A stretch of 12,062 nucleotides of DNA from VGEM01 sp033764265 (GTDB lineage Bacteria > Pseudomonadota > Alphaproteobacteria > Rhodospirillales > Rhodospirillaceae): assembly GCA_033764265.1 (NCBI GenBank), contig JANRJB010000253.1, positions 1 through 12,062 on the forward strand, in the 5' to 3' direction. Made by a program: the position numbers and the translations under genes. Positions 1 to 6,774 of this stretch are shown here, piece after piece (position 1 is the stretch's first letter; each line of letters begins with the position of its first letter). Below the pieces are notes generated by a model that was given only the letters and a program-made list of their open reading frames with translations, ran no database searches and was not told the DNA's origin.

Positions 1-1
1 C

Positions 2-808
2 ATGACCTTCACCGCCCATAACATCCGCTTTGCCGACGGTTCGGTCACGATGCCCGAGCAACCGCACCTTCTGGCCGATGTGCCGTGGTGCCAGGGCGCC
101 AAGCGCGTGTTGACGATGCTCTATGGCGGCGACGTCAAGGGCCGGCGCATCGCCGACCTCGGCTGCCTGGAGGGCGGCTACGCGCTTGAGTTCGCGCGCA
201 TGGGCTTCGACGCCTTCGGCATCGAAGTCCGGCAGTCGAATTTCGACAACTGCCTGGAGGTCAAGCGCCGCGCCGGCCTGTCCAACCTCGACTTCGCCCG
301 CGACGATGTCTGGAACCTGGCCAAGTACGGCCGGTTCGATGTGATCTTCTGCTGCGGTTTGCTGTACCACCTGGACCGGCCGCGCGCGTATCTGAAGCTG
401 ATGGGCGAACTGGCGCGCGACGCGGTGATCGTCAATACCCACTACGCGCCGTGGGACTGGTACCCGACGTCGGCGTTTCAGCTTTCGCCGATCGAAACGC
501 ACGAGGGCCTGCCGGGCCGCTGGTTCATCGAGCACAACGCGGCCACCGACGCCGAGAAGGAACAGCTCAAGTGGGCGTCGTGGGACAACAAGACCAGCTT
601 CTGGCCGGTGAAAGAGGCGCTGCTCCAGGCCATCCACGAAGCCGGGTTCGACCTGGTGTTCGAGCAAACCGATACTCTGGGCGACATTCTCGCCAATGGC
701 ACCGCGCCCGAGACCGTGCGCAACCACCGCGGCGTGTTCGTCGGCATCCGCAGTACCGCGATCGCGCGCACGGAGCGCACATGGCTTCAGCGACTGGTCG
801 GGGCGTGA
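2..808 (+). CDS. Class I SAM-dependent methyltransferase, probably acting in glycan or small-molecule modification
   Basis: This 268-residue protein should transfer a methyl group from S-adenosylmethionine to an unidentified acceptor in the cytoplasm. The Rossmann glycine-rich motif I (IADLGCLEGG, residues 50-59) is followed by the acidic end of strand 2 (Glu75), a DD pair at 101-102, and the motif IV region FDVIFCCGLLYHL (112-124). The C-terminal half (about 145-268) is rich in Trp and Tyr and probably forms the acceptor cap. The ATG at position 2 gives a natural-looking N-terminus, but only one upstream base is visible, so an earlier start cannot be excluded. It ends four bases before the convergent ygfZ stop. 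Methyltransferases of this general build often sit among polysaccharide genes, and glycosyltransferases lie beyond ygfZ; a role in glycan methylation is therefore inference. The fold is certain enough, the substrate is not. Confidence 0.85.
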   Translation: MTFTAHNIRFADGSVTMPEQPHLLADVPWCQGAKRVLTMLYGGDVKGRRIADLGCLEGGYALEFARMGFDAFGIEVRQSNFDNCLEVKRRAGLSNLDFARDDVWNLAKYGRFDVIFCCGLLYHLDRPRAYLKLMGELARDAVIVNTHYAPWDWYPTSAFQLSPIETHEGLPGRWFIEHNAATDAEKEQLKWASWDNKTSFWPVKEALLQAIHEAGFDLVFEQTDTLGDILANGTAPETVRNHRGVFVGIRSTAIARTERTWLQRLVGA

Positions 809-812
809 GGGC

Positions 813-1718
813 CTAGGCTGATTGCTTCTCGGGCGTGATCATCCACGCCGGGCGATGTGCGACCAGCTTGGCCGCTCCGGCGTGAAACTCGCCGCCGCTG
901 GCTTGCACGGCCTCCAAGCGGATCAACGCCAGCCCATCGCCGCCGACCGCGCTTTTCATTTCGCCGGCCTCATGGTCGCCCACCATCAGCGCCGTGCCGG
1001 GCGGCGGGGTCGGGCCATCGATGGTGACCGGCATCAGGCGCTTCTTGATCAGCGCCCGGTAATGGGTGCGCGCGGTCAGTTCCTGGCCGACGTAGCAGCC
1101 CTTCTTGAAGTCGACGCCGTTCAGTTCCTCGAAGCCGTTCTCCAGCAACAACGCCTTTTCCGGCTCGAGGTCGCGGCTGCCGTCGGGCAGCCCGAACGGA
1201 ATCCGCCAGCGGTCGTAGTCGGCAGGCTGGGCGATGGTAAGGCCCAGTTCGCGCAGCACCTCCTGGGCATTGGCGGCCAAGAGCGCCCAGCGCACGCCGA
1301 CACCCGCCAGGCGGGGATCGACGAACACCACGCCGGCGCCGAGCGGCGTCACCGCGCCGGGCTCGGCGCGCAGGCCGAAGGCGGCCTCGACGGTCCGGCC
1401 CCAGGCCGCGCCGACGGCGAGGTCGTCGACCGGGTCGAGCTGCACCTTGGCGCGAAGTTTGTACTTGGACAGCCGGGCGATCAGGTCGTCGCGGCGGGCG
1501 CGCTCGCACTCCAGCCAGATCGCCTGGCCGAGGCTGAACATAAAAAATTCATGCAGAAACTTGCCCTGCGGCGTCAGGAAGGCGGCCCACGCCGCCGCGC
1601 CGGCCTCGACCTTGCGCACGTCGTTGCTGACCAGGCCCTGCAAGAAAGCGCCGCGGTCGTCGCCGCGCACGGCGATCAGCGCGCGGTGGGGCAGGGGGGC
1701 GGCCAGAAGCTCGGTCAT
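813..1718 (-). CDS. ygfZ: Folate-binding protein YgfZ (GcvT-like, iron-sulfur cluster maintenance)
   Basis: The 301-residue product belongs to the YgfZ/GcvT/IBA57 family, cytoplasmic tetrahydrofolate-binding proteins that support assembly or repair of certain Fe-S enzymes. The diagnostic motif KGCYVGQE is intact at residues 206-213, with the functionally important Cys at 208. The N-terminal part shows the family pattern FLQGLVSNDV (25-34) and LTPQGKFL (48-55), and a C-terminal GEMKSA stretch (252-257) begins the barrel domain. Length is normal for alphaproteobacterial members. The ATG at 1718 has no strong Shine-Dalgarno sequence; the closest purine run (GGA) is more than a dozen bases upstream. 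The gene is divergent from the glycosyltransferase set and convergent with the methyltransferase, so it is probably transcribed alone from the 1719-1822 gap. Family assignment is firm; its client enzymes cannot be read from the sequence. Confidence 0.94.
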   Translation of the reverse strand: MTELLAAPLPHRALIAVRGDDRGAFLQGLVSNDVRKVEAGAAAWAAFLTPQGKFLHEFFMFSLGQAIWLECERARRDDLIARLSKYKLRAKVQLDPVDDLAVGAAWGRTVEAAFGLRAEPGAVTPLGAGVVFVDPRLAGVGVRWALLAANAQEVLRELGLTIAQPADYDRWRIPFGLPDGSRDLEPEKALLLENGFEELNGVDFKKGCYVGQELTARTHYRALIKKRLMPVTIDGPTPPPGTALMVGDHEAGEMKSAVGGDGLALIRLEAVQASGGEFHAGAAKLVAHRPAWMITPEKQSA

Positions 1719-1786
1719 AATGTGCGCAATCGTTCCGGTGTCGCCTTATGTAGCACGCGACCGTCATGGCACAAGCCGGGTGCGCT

Positions 1787-1815
1787 TTGACGCGCCGGGC
1801 GCGCGGGATTAAAAG
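1787..1815 (+). promoter_or_regulatory. Candidate sigma70-type promoter for the glycosyltransferase operon
   Basis: TTGACG (1787-1792, five of six consensus bases) is followed after exactly 17 bases by TAAAAG (1810-1815, four of six). Initiation would be expected about 6-8 bases downstream, near 1821-1823, at the ATG of the first glycosyltransferase. The spacer begins with a perfect inverted repeat CGCGCC-G-GGCGCG (1791-1803), which could be an operator or a chance product of GC-rich DNA. This is the only A-rich stretch in the 104-base gap between ygfZ and this gene. It is a prediction from consensus matching only. Confidence 0.4.
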
Positions 1816-1822
1816 ATGCGCC

Positions 1823-2929
1823 ATGCATTACGTTCTGGTTGACGATTCGATCTCGTTCGATGGGTACACGTCGTCGCGCCGGCCCCTGGGCGGCGCCGAG
1901 CGCGCCTTCGCCAGTCTGCCGGGAGCGCTGGTCAAGCGCGGGCACAGCGTCACCGTGCTCAACAAGATCCAATACCCCACCTGGTGCGAGGGCGCGAAGT
2001 GGCGGCCGCTGGACGACGCCGCCACGGTCACCGATGCCGACGTACTGATCGCGCTGCGCAAGCCGGCGCTGCTCGGCACCATTCGCGCGGCCAAGAAAAG
2101 GATGATGTGGTGCGTGGCGCCGGTGGATTATCTGCACGGCCCAGCGGTGCGCGAGTTGTTCGACTCGCTGAAGCCGACGTTGCTGTTCGCCAGCCCTAAG
2201 CAGCAGGCGGCCTACAAGGGCCCAGAGAAATCAGTTGTGGTGGCGCCCGGGGTCAAGGCCGCGTTCTACGAGGTCAAGGCCGAGGTCGAGCCGTTTCCCG
2301 AAGTGGGCCACGACATGCCGGTGCCGGTGCGCGGGCCCGATTACGTGCCGCCGCCGCACGCGGTGGTGACGACCCATCCCCAGCAGGGTTTGGTGTGGCT
2401 GCTCGATATCTGGCAGAAGATCGTGCATCCGCAGGTGTCTGCCGCCCGGCTGGCGGTGTATTCGGCCGCGCTGGCCAAGGGCGTCAAAGGAGAGGCGGTG
2501 GCGCCCGAACTCGCACCGATCCTGGAGGCGGTCAAGGCCGCCGCCGGCGCCAACGTGGTGATCGTCGAGCCGCGCAGCGACAAGGGCATGGTCGAGGTCT
2601 ATCGGTCCTCGCGCGTGCACCTGTACCCCAGCTTCTCGCAGGACGTCGTGTGCTGGACCTTGCGCGATTCCCAGGCGGCCGGCTGTCCGGCGGTGGCGCG
2701 CGCCGTCGGCGGCGCCGATGAAGTCGTGGTCAACGGCCAGACCGGCTTCCTGGTGCCCGACGCCGAGGCGTTCGGCAATGTCGCCGTACAAGTGCTGAGC
2801 AACGACGGCGTTTACCGCAACTTGTCGCAAGCCGCCGCGGCCGAGACGCGCCGGCGCACCTGGGAGATGGCCGCCGCCGAGGTCGACGCCTTCGTCGCCG
2901 TGCTCGACGGGGCGGCTACCGCGGCGTGA
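1823..2929 (+). CDS. GT4-like glycosyltransferase with altered donor-site residues
   Basis: The 368-residue protein has the GT-B, GT4-like layout: an N-terminal acceptor domain opening with a PLGGAER loop (21-27) and GALVKRGHSVTVLNK (34-48), and a C-terminal donor domain ending in GGADEVVVNGQTGFLV (296-311). Such enzymes move a sugar from a nucleotide-sugar to a growing glycan at the inner face of the membrane. Unusually, the EX7E pair is Asp274-x7-Asp282, in the context QDVVCWTLRDSQAAG. The loop that normally carries a basic phosphate-binding residue (PxRGL type) reads PQQGL (186-190). Activity or donor choice may therefore differ from the family. I chose the ATG at 1823 rather than 1766 because homology-like sequence starts there and the best promoter lies between them. 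It is first in the forward set and overlaps the next gene by four bases. Confidence 0.83.
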   Translation: MHYVLVDDSISFDGYTSSRRPLGGAERAFASLPGALVKRGHSVTVLNKIQYPTWCEGAKWRPLDDAATVTDADVLIALRKPALLGTIRAAKKRMMWCVAPVDYLHGPAVRELFDSLKPTLLFASPKQQAAYKGPEKSVVVAPGVKAAFYEVKAEVEPFPEVGHDMPVPVRGPDYVPPPHAVVTTHPQQGLVWLLDIWQKIVHPQVSAARLAVYSAALAKGVKGEAVAPELAPILEAVKAAAGANVVIVEPRSDKGMVEVYRSSRVHLYPSFSQDVVCWTLRDSQAAGCPAVARAVGGADEVVVNGQTGFLVPDAEAFGNVAVQVLSNDGVYRNLSQAAAAETRRRTWEMAAAEVDAFVAVLDGAATAA

Positions 2930-3819
2930 ACATCCTGTTCATCACGGCCACGCGCATCGGCGACGCGATTCTGTCGACCGGGGTGCTGGCCGAGCTCGCC
3001 CGGCGCCATCCAGACGCGCGCATCACGGTGGCGTGCGGGCCGCTGGCGCAATCGCTGTTCGCAGACTTTCCCGGCGTTGCGACCGTGATCGCCATGCCCA
3101 AGCGCCCGCTCGCCGGCCATTGGCTGGCCTTGTGGCGCCAGGTGCGCGCCACCCGCTGGGACCTGGTGGTCGATCTGCGCCGCTCGCTGATTCCCTGGCT
3201 GGTCCGCAGCCAGGCGCGCCGTCGGCTGCCGCGCACCGACGCGGCGGTGCATCGCGCCCATTTCCTGCCGCGCGTGCTAGGCCTCGACGACGTGCTCGAA
3301 CCGGTGATTCCGCTGTCCGAGGCGCACCGTACCCGGGCCGCGACACTGATTCCGGATGGCTCGCCGGTCCTGGCGCTGGCGCCGGTGGCGGCGCGGCCCG
3401 AGAAAACCTGGCCGATCGCGAATTTCTGCGCGCTGGCCGGTCAGGTTCCGCCGGACTGGCGCGTGGCGGTGTTCGCCGGTCCGGGCGAGGACGGTGCGTG
3501 CGCCGCGCTGCTGAACCAGGTCTCACCGCATCGCCTGGTTCGGGTGATCGGCGAACCCGATCTCGTGGCCGTCGGCGCGGCACTGGCCCGCTGCCAAGCC
3601 TATGTCGGCAATGACTCCGGGTTGTCGCACTTGGCTGCTGCGGTAGGTGTGCCGACGCTGGCCCTGTTCGGCCCGACCGATCCGCGCCACTACGCCCCGC
3701 GGGGTCCGCGCGCCCGGGTGATCGAAGCGCCCTTGGCCGGCGGGTGGCGGGACATCGGCGGCTTGGGCGTCGACGACGTGGCCCGCGCCCTGAACGACAT
3801 GCTTGCGCACGCGCCGTGA
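2926..3819 (+). CDS. Glycosyltransferase family 9, ADP-heptose:LPS heptosyltransferase-like
   Basis: This 297-residue protein resembles WaaC/WaaF/WaaQ-type heptosyltransferases, which add heptose to the LPS inner core on the cytoplasmic side of the inner membrane. The N-terminus has TRIGDAILST (9-18), with Asp13 in the position of the catalytic base of the family. KTWP (160-163) and YVGNDSGLSHLAAAVGVP (226-243), then LFGPTDP (248-254), mark the donor domain. It is slightly short for the family but complete. The GTG start at 2926 overlaps the upstream stop as GTGA, which implies translational coupling. GT9 members also use other donors, so heptose is a family-based guess. No ADP-heptose biosynthesis gene is in the window. 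The four-base overlap and shared strand place it in the same operon as the flanking glycosyltransferases. Confidence 0.9.
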   Translation: MNILFITATRIGDAILSTGVLAELARRHPDARITVACGPLAQSLFADFPGVATVIAMPKRPLAGHWLALWRQVRATRWDLVVDLRRSLIPWLVRSQARRRLPRTDAAVHRAHFLPRVLGLDDVLEPVIPLSEAHRTRAATLIPDGSPVLALAPVAARPEKTWPIANFCALAGQVPPDWRVAVFAGPGEDGACAALLNQVSPHRLVRVIGEPDLVAVGAALARCQAYVGNDSGLSHLAAAVGVPTLALFGPTDPRHYAPRGPRARVIEAPLAGGWRDIGGLGVDDVARALNDMLAHAP

Positions 3820-3884
3820 CTGTTCATGACCCGTCGGGGCGGCCCGCTGGCTTTTGCGCGGCCGGCGCGTTAAGACGCTGCCTC

Positions 3885-3908
3885 GTGAAGATCAAGGTCC
3901 CGGCGTGA
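3885..3908 (+). other. Possible seven-codon leader ORF overlapping the start of the second GT4 gene
   Basis: In the 85-base gap after the GT9 gene, a short frame opens with GTG at 3885 and ends with a TGA (3906-3908) that overlaps the GTG start of the glycosyltransferase at 3905 as GTGA. Its first nine bases, GTGAAGATC, are identical to the first nine bases of the downstream gene, 20 bases later and in a different frame. It could be a coupling device or the trace of a small duplication; it could also be chance. The rest of the gap (3820-3884) shows no clear terminator or promoter. Confidence 0.2.
3894..3897 (+). promoter_or_regulatory. Ribosome binding site for the second GT4 gene
   Basis: AAGG lies seven bases upstream of the GTG at 3905. 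It supports this start over the upstream in-frame TTG at 3854, which would add 17 residues unlike the usual beginning of a GT4 domain. Confidence 0.45.
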
Positions 3909-4990
3909 AGATCGTCCACATTCTTTCGTGCGCGCCGTTCGGCGGCACCGAGTCCCAATGCGAGTGGCTGGCGCTGGCCTTGCACGGCGCCGGGGTGGCG
4001 CAGCGCATTATTCTGGCCGGCGATTCCGAGCGGATTTCGCGGCTGTCCAAGGCCGGCGTCGATGTGGTCGAGATGGAGTTGAAAGGCCTGCTTGGTTTCC
4101 TCGTCCGCCGCAAGATCGAGGCCGAATTGGGCCGATTCGCACCCGACATCGTGCTGTCGTGGCGACCCGATGTATCGTCGCTGGTGACCGCCGGATCGTT
4201 TGCCCACATCGGCCGGTTGCCGGCGCAATTCGACATCAAGGCGTATCACGGTTGCACCGGATTGTTGGCGCCGTCGAAAGGGCGCGCCGACGCCGCGGTG
4301 GCCGCCGGTTGGGCCGCCGACAAGATCATCCAGCTGCCGAACTTGCCGTCGCCGGCCGGACCGCGCGGCGATGTCGCGCCGTTCGAGCGGCGCAAGCTGT
4401 TCACGCCCGCCACCGCCAAGATCGTGTTCTCGGCCGGACGACTGGAGAAGTCGAAGTCCTTCGACGTGCTGATCGACGCGGTTGCGCGCCTGTCGGGGGT
4501 GTACCTGTGGATCGCCGGCGACGGTCCCGACCGCGCGGCCTTCGAGGCCCATGCCCTTAACCGCGGCATCAAGCCGCGCGTGCGGTTCCTGGGCTGGCAA
4601 GAGGACCTGCGCCCGTACTTCGCCGCCAGCGATCTCTTCGTGTATCCCGCAAAGCAGGAAGATCTGGGCGATGCGGTGGTGGAAGCGTGGCAGGCCGGCG
4701 TGCCGGTGATCGCGGCCGACAGCATCGGCCCGGGGCTTCTGATCCGCCACCAGGAAAACGGCGTGCTGGTGCCGGTCGGCGACGCGGTCGCCATGGCCGA
4801 CGCCATCACCTGGCTGCTCGGCGATCGCCGCGCCGCCAAGGACCTGGGCCTGGCGGGCCGCGCTGCGTTCGAACGCGACTTCGCTCATGAACACGTCGTC
4901 AAGCGCTATCACGATGCGTTCGCCGCTGTGTGCAAGACGCCCGATCCGCCGGTGGCCCCAGCCCCGTCGGCGCCAGCTGAATCGGCCTGA
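3905..4990 (+). CDS. Glycosyltransferase family 4 (canonical)
   Basis: The 361-residue product is a retaining GT-B glycosyltransferase of the GT4 type. It starts with KIVHILSCAPFGGTES (2-17), the N-terminal beta strand and glycine loop. The donor domain begins at FSAGRLEKSKSFDVLIDA (175-192), with the Arg and Lys that bind the nucleotide diphosphate, continues through IAGDGPDR (203-210), and has a standard EX7E pair, Glu252 and Glu260, in EDLGDAVVEAWQAGVPV. The last 16 residues are a Pro/Ala-rich tail (about 346-361) of no recognised function. It should add a sugar to a cytoplasmic lipid-linked or LPS-core acceptor; donor and acceptor are unknown. It starts at a GTG supported by AAGG and is followed ten bases later by the amidotransferase gene, which suggests co-transcription. 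Unlike the first glycosyltransferase of the set, all its donor-site residues look conventional. Confidence 0.9.
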   Translation: MKIVHILSCAPFGGTESQCEWLALALHGAGVAQRIILAGDSERISRLSKAGVDVVEMELKGLLGFLVRRKIEAELGRFAPDIVLSWRPDVSSLVTAGSFAHIGRLPAQFDIKAYHGCTGLLAPSKGRADAAVAAGWAADKIIQLPNLPSPAGPRGDVAPFERRKLFTPATAKIVFSAGRLEKSKSFDVLIDAVARLSGVYLWIAGDGPDRAAFEAHALNRGIKPRVRFLGWQEDLRPYFAASDLFVYPAKQEDLGDAVVEAWQAGVPVIAADSIGPGLLIRHQENGVLVPVGDAVAMADAITWLLGDRRAAKDLGLAGRAAFERDFAHEHVVKRYHDAFAAVCKTPDPPVAPAPSAPAESA

Positions 4991-4997
4991 GCGGCCG
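4983..4997 (+). other. Small hairpin at the GT4-asnB junction
   Basis: CGGCC and GGCCG form a five-base stem around a five-base loop that contains the last two bases and the flank of the GT4 stop codon, ending three bases before the asnB ATG. No good Shine-Dalgarno sequence precedes that ATG, so translation may depend on ribosomes finishing the upstream gene and opening this structure. Such short stems are common by chance at this GC content. Confidence 0.2.
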
Positions 4998-5000
4998 TTC

Positions 5001-6764
5001 ATGTGCGGCATTGCCGGCATCGCGGCACGGCCTGGCGCACCGATCACGGCCGAATCGCTCAACGCCTTGCGTCGGGCGCTTGCCCATCGCGGACCCGACG
5101 GCAGCGCGATCATGCGGCGCGGGGCGGTTGCCCTGGTGCAGACCCGGCTCGCGATCGTCGATCCCGCCGGCGGCGATCAGCCGCTGACCGACAGCGCCGG
5201 CCGGGCGCTGATCGCCAACGCCGAAATCTACAACGACCGCGACGTGCGCGACGCGCTGTCCGGCGCGCGCTTCGTCACCGGTTCGGACTGCGAAAGCGCG
5301 TTGTACCTCTACGCCCGGCATGGCGACGGCTTCGCCGCCGGCTTGCGTGGCATGTACGCGCTCGCCATCGACGACCCGGTACGCGGCCGACTGGTGCTGG
5401 CCCGCGATCCGTTCGGCATCAAGCCGCTGTATGTGGCCGAAACTGAACGGGGCGTGGCGTTCGCCTCCGAACCCCAGGCGCTGATCGCCGCCGGCCTGGT
5501 CGCGGCGGACCTCGAACCCGCGGCGCGCGACGAACTGCTGGCGCTGCAGTTCAACACCGGCCGGCGCACCGTGTGGCGCGGCATCCAACGGGTCGCGCCC
5601 GGCGAAACCTTGATCGTTCGCGACGGCCGCATCGCGGAAAAGCGAACGATCGCCGCGTTGCCGCGCGCCGATAGCGCCCCGCCGACGGAAGCGCAGGCGC
5701 TGGCGGCTTTTGACCGGGCCTGGGAGGATTCGGTGCGGGCGCACCAGCGCGCCGACGTGCCGTATGGCATGTTTCTGTCGGGCGGGCTCGATTCCGCCGC
5801 CGTACTGGCGATGATGGCGCGACTCAATGCCGCGCCGGTGCTGGCCTTCACCGCGGCCTTCCCCGGCACCGACGTGCACGACGAGCGCGCGGCGGCGCGC
5901 GCCGTCGCCCGCGCGTTCAACGCGCGCCATGAAGAAGTGGAGATCACGCCGGATGATTTCTGGCAGCATCTGCCGCGCATCGCCGCGGCGATGGACGACC
6001 CCGCCGCCGACTATGCCATCGTGCCGAGCTACCTTTTGGCTGCTCGCGCCCGCGCCGAGGTCAAGGTGGTGCTGACCGGCGAGGGCGGCGACGAACTGCT
6101 GGCCGGCTATGGTCGCTATCGCGCGGCCTTGCGTCCGTGGCCCTTCCGAAAGCCGCCACGGCGGCGCAGCGCGCTCGCCGGACTCGGTATTTTGCGCGAG
6201 GATGCATCGGGCTGGCGCGATGGGCTCGATGCGATCGAGTCCGACATCGCCGCACGCGGGTTGACCGGGCTTATGGCGTTGCAGGCCGCCGATTGCGCCG
6301 CCTGGCTGCCCAACGACCTGCTGACCAAGCTCGACCGCTGCCTGATGGCCCACGGCGTCGAGGGCCGGGTGCCATTCCTGGACCCGGTCGTGGCAGCGGC
6401 CACGTTCACCCTGCCTGAGCCGTTCAAGATTCGCGGCGGGCGCGGCAAATGGCTGTTGCGGCGCTGGTTGGCCGACCACGCCCCGGCCGCGGCCGCGTTC
6501 GCGCCCAAGCGCGGCTTCACGGTGCCGGTGGCCGCGTGGATCGCCGCGCGCGCCGACCGCCTGGCGCCGCTGCTGGCGGGGAATCCCGCCATCGCCGAGG
6601 TCTGCCGGCCCGATCGCGTCGACGCGTTGTGCCGCATGGCCGCCGACACGCACGGCCAAGCGCTGTGGATGTTGCTGTTCTATGCTTTGTGGCACAACCG
6701 GCATATGCTCGGCCACGCGGCCGACGGCGACGTATTCGACGTGCTGGCCGCATCTTGTGCGTGA
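5001..6764 (+). CDS. asnB: AsnB-type asparagine synthetase / glutamine amidotransferase of a glycan cluster
   Basis: This 587-residue enzyme has both AsnB domains. The N-terminal class II glutaminase uses Cys2 (MCGIAGI), which fixes the start at 5001, with Arg49 in RLAIVD (49-54) and NAEIYN (73-78). The C-terminal ATP-dependent synthetase has the pyrophosphate loop SGGLDSA (260-266), GEGGDELLAGY (360-370), RCLMAHGVEGRVPFLDP (446-462) and KRGFTVP (503-509). It takes ammonia from glutamine through an internal tunnel to an adenylated carboxylate: aspartate in true asparagine synthetase, other acids in relatives. Position 74 of NAEIYN is Ala where Gly is usual in the oxyanion-hole segment. It closes a run of three glycosyltransferase genes with a ten-base gap. 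AsnB paralogues in O-antigen loci are thought to amidate uronic acids, so sugar amidation is a plausible alternative. Fold is firm, substrate open. Confidence 0.92.
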   Translation: MCGIAGIAARPGAPITAESLNALRRALAHRGPDGSAIMRRGAVALVQTRLAIVDPAGGDQPLTDSAGRALIANAEIYNDRDVRDALSGARFVTGSDCESALYLYARHGDGFAAGLRGMYALAIDDPVRGRLVLARDPFGIKPLYVAETERGVAFASEPQALIAAGLVAADLEPAARDELLALQFNTGRRTVWRGIQRVAPGETLIVRDGRIAEKRTIAALPRADSAPPTEAQALAAFDRAWEDSVRAHQRADVPYGMFLSGGLDSAAVLAMMARLNAAPVLAFTAAFPGTDVHDERAAARAVARAFNARHEEVEITPDDFWQHLPRIAAAMDDPAADYAIVPSYLLAARARAEVKVVLTGEGGDELLAGYGRYRAALRPWPFRKPPRRRSALAGLGILREDASGWRDGLDAIESDIAARGLTGLMALQAADCAAWLPNDLLTKLDRCLMAHGVEGRVPFLDPVVAAATFTLPEPFKIRGGRGKWLLRRWLADHAPAAAAFAPKRGFTVPVAAWIAARADRLAPLLAGNPAIAEVCRPDRVDALCRMAADTHGQALWMLLFYALWHNRHMLGHAADGDVFDVLAASCA

Positions 6765-6766
6765 GG
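6763..6766 (+). promoter_or_regulatory. Ribosome binding site for the dihydroorotase gene
   Basis: GAGG overlaps the asnB stop codon and sits eight bases before the GTG at 6775. It supports this start over the upstream in-frame codon at 6682, which would add 31 low-complexity residues inside asnB. The same bases are half of the palindrome GAGGCCTC (6763-6770). Confidence 0.5.
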
Positions 6767-6774
6767 CCTCAACC

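Noticed and set aside
801..838. Direct repeat GGGCGTGA at 801-808 and 831-838, considered as an attachment site or duplication.
   Set aside because: Eight bases in GC-rich DNA with no integrase or mobile gene nearby is within chance.
822..1790. A 322-codon forward frame across ygfZ.
   Set aside because: It is the antisense shadow of ygfZ, whose KGCYVGQE motif settles the coding strand.
3808..3870. ACGCGCCG and CGGCGCGT inverted repeat around the end of the GT9 gene, considered as a terminator.
   Set aside because: The arms are about 50 bases apart, there is no T-run, and the downstream gene appears to belong to the same operon.
3824..5113. A 429-codon open frame antisense to the second GT4 gene.
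   Set aside because: No domain, composition typical of a shadow frame, and the forward gene is a clear GT4.
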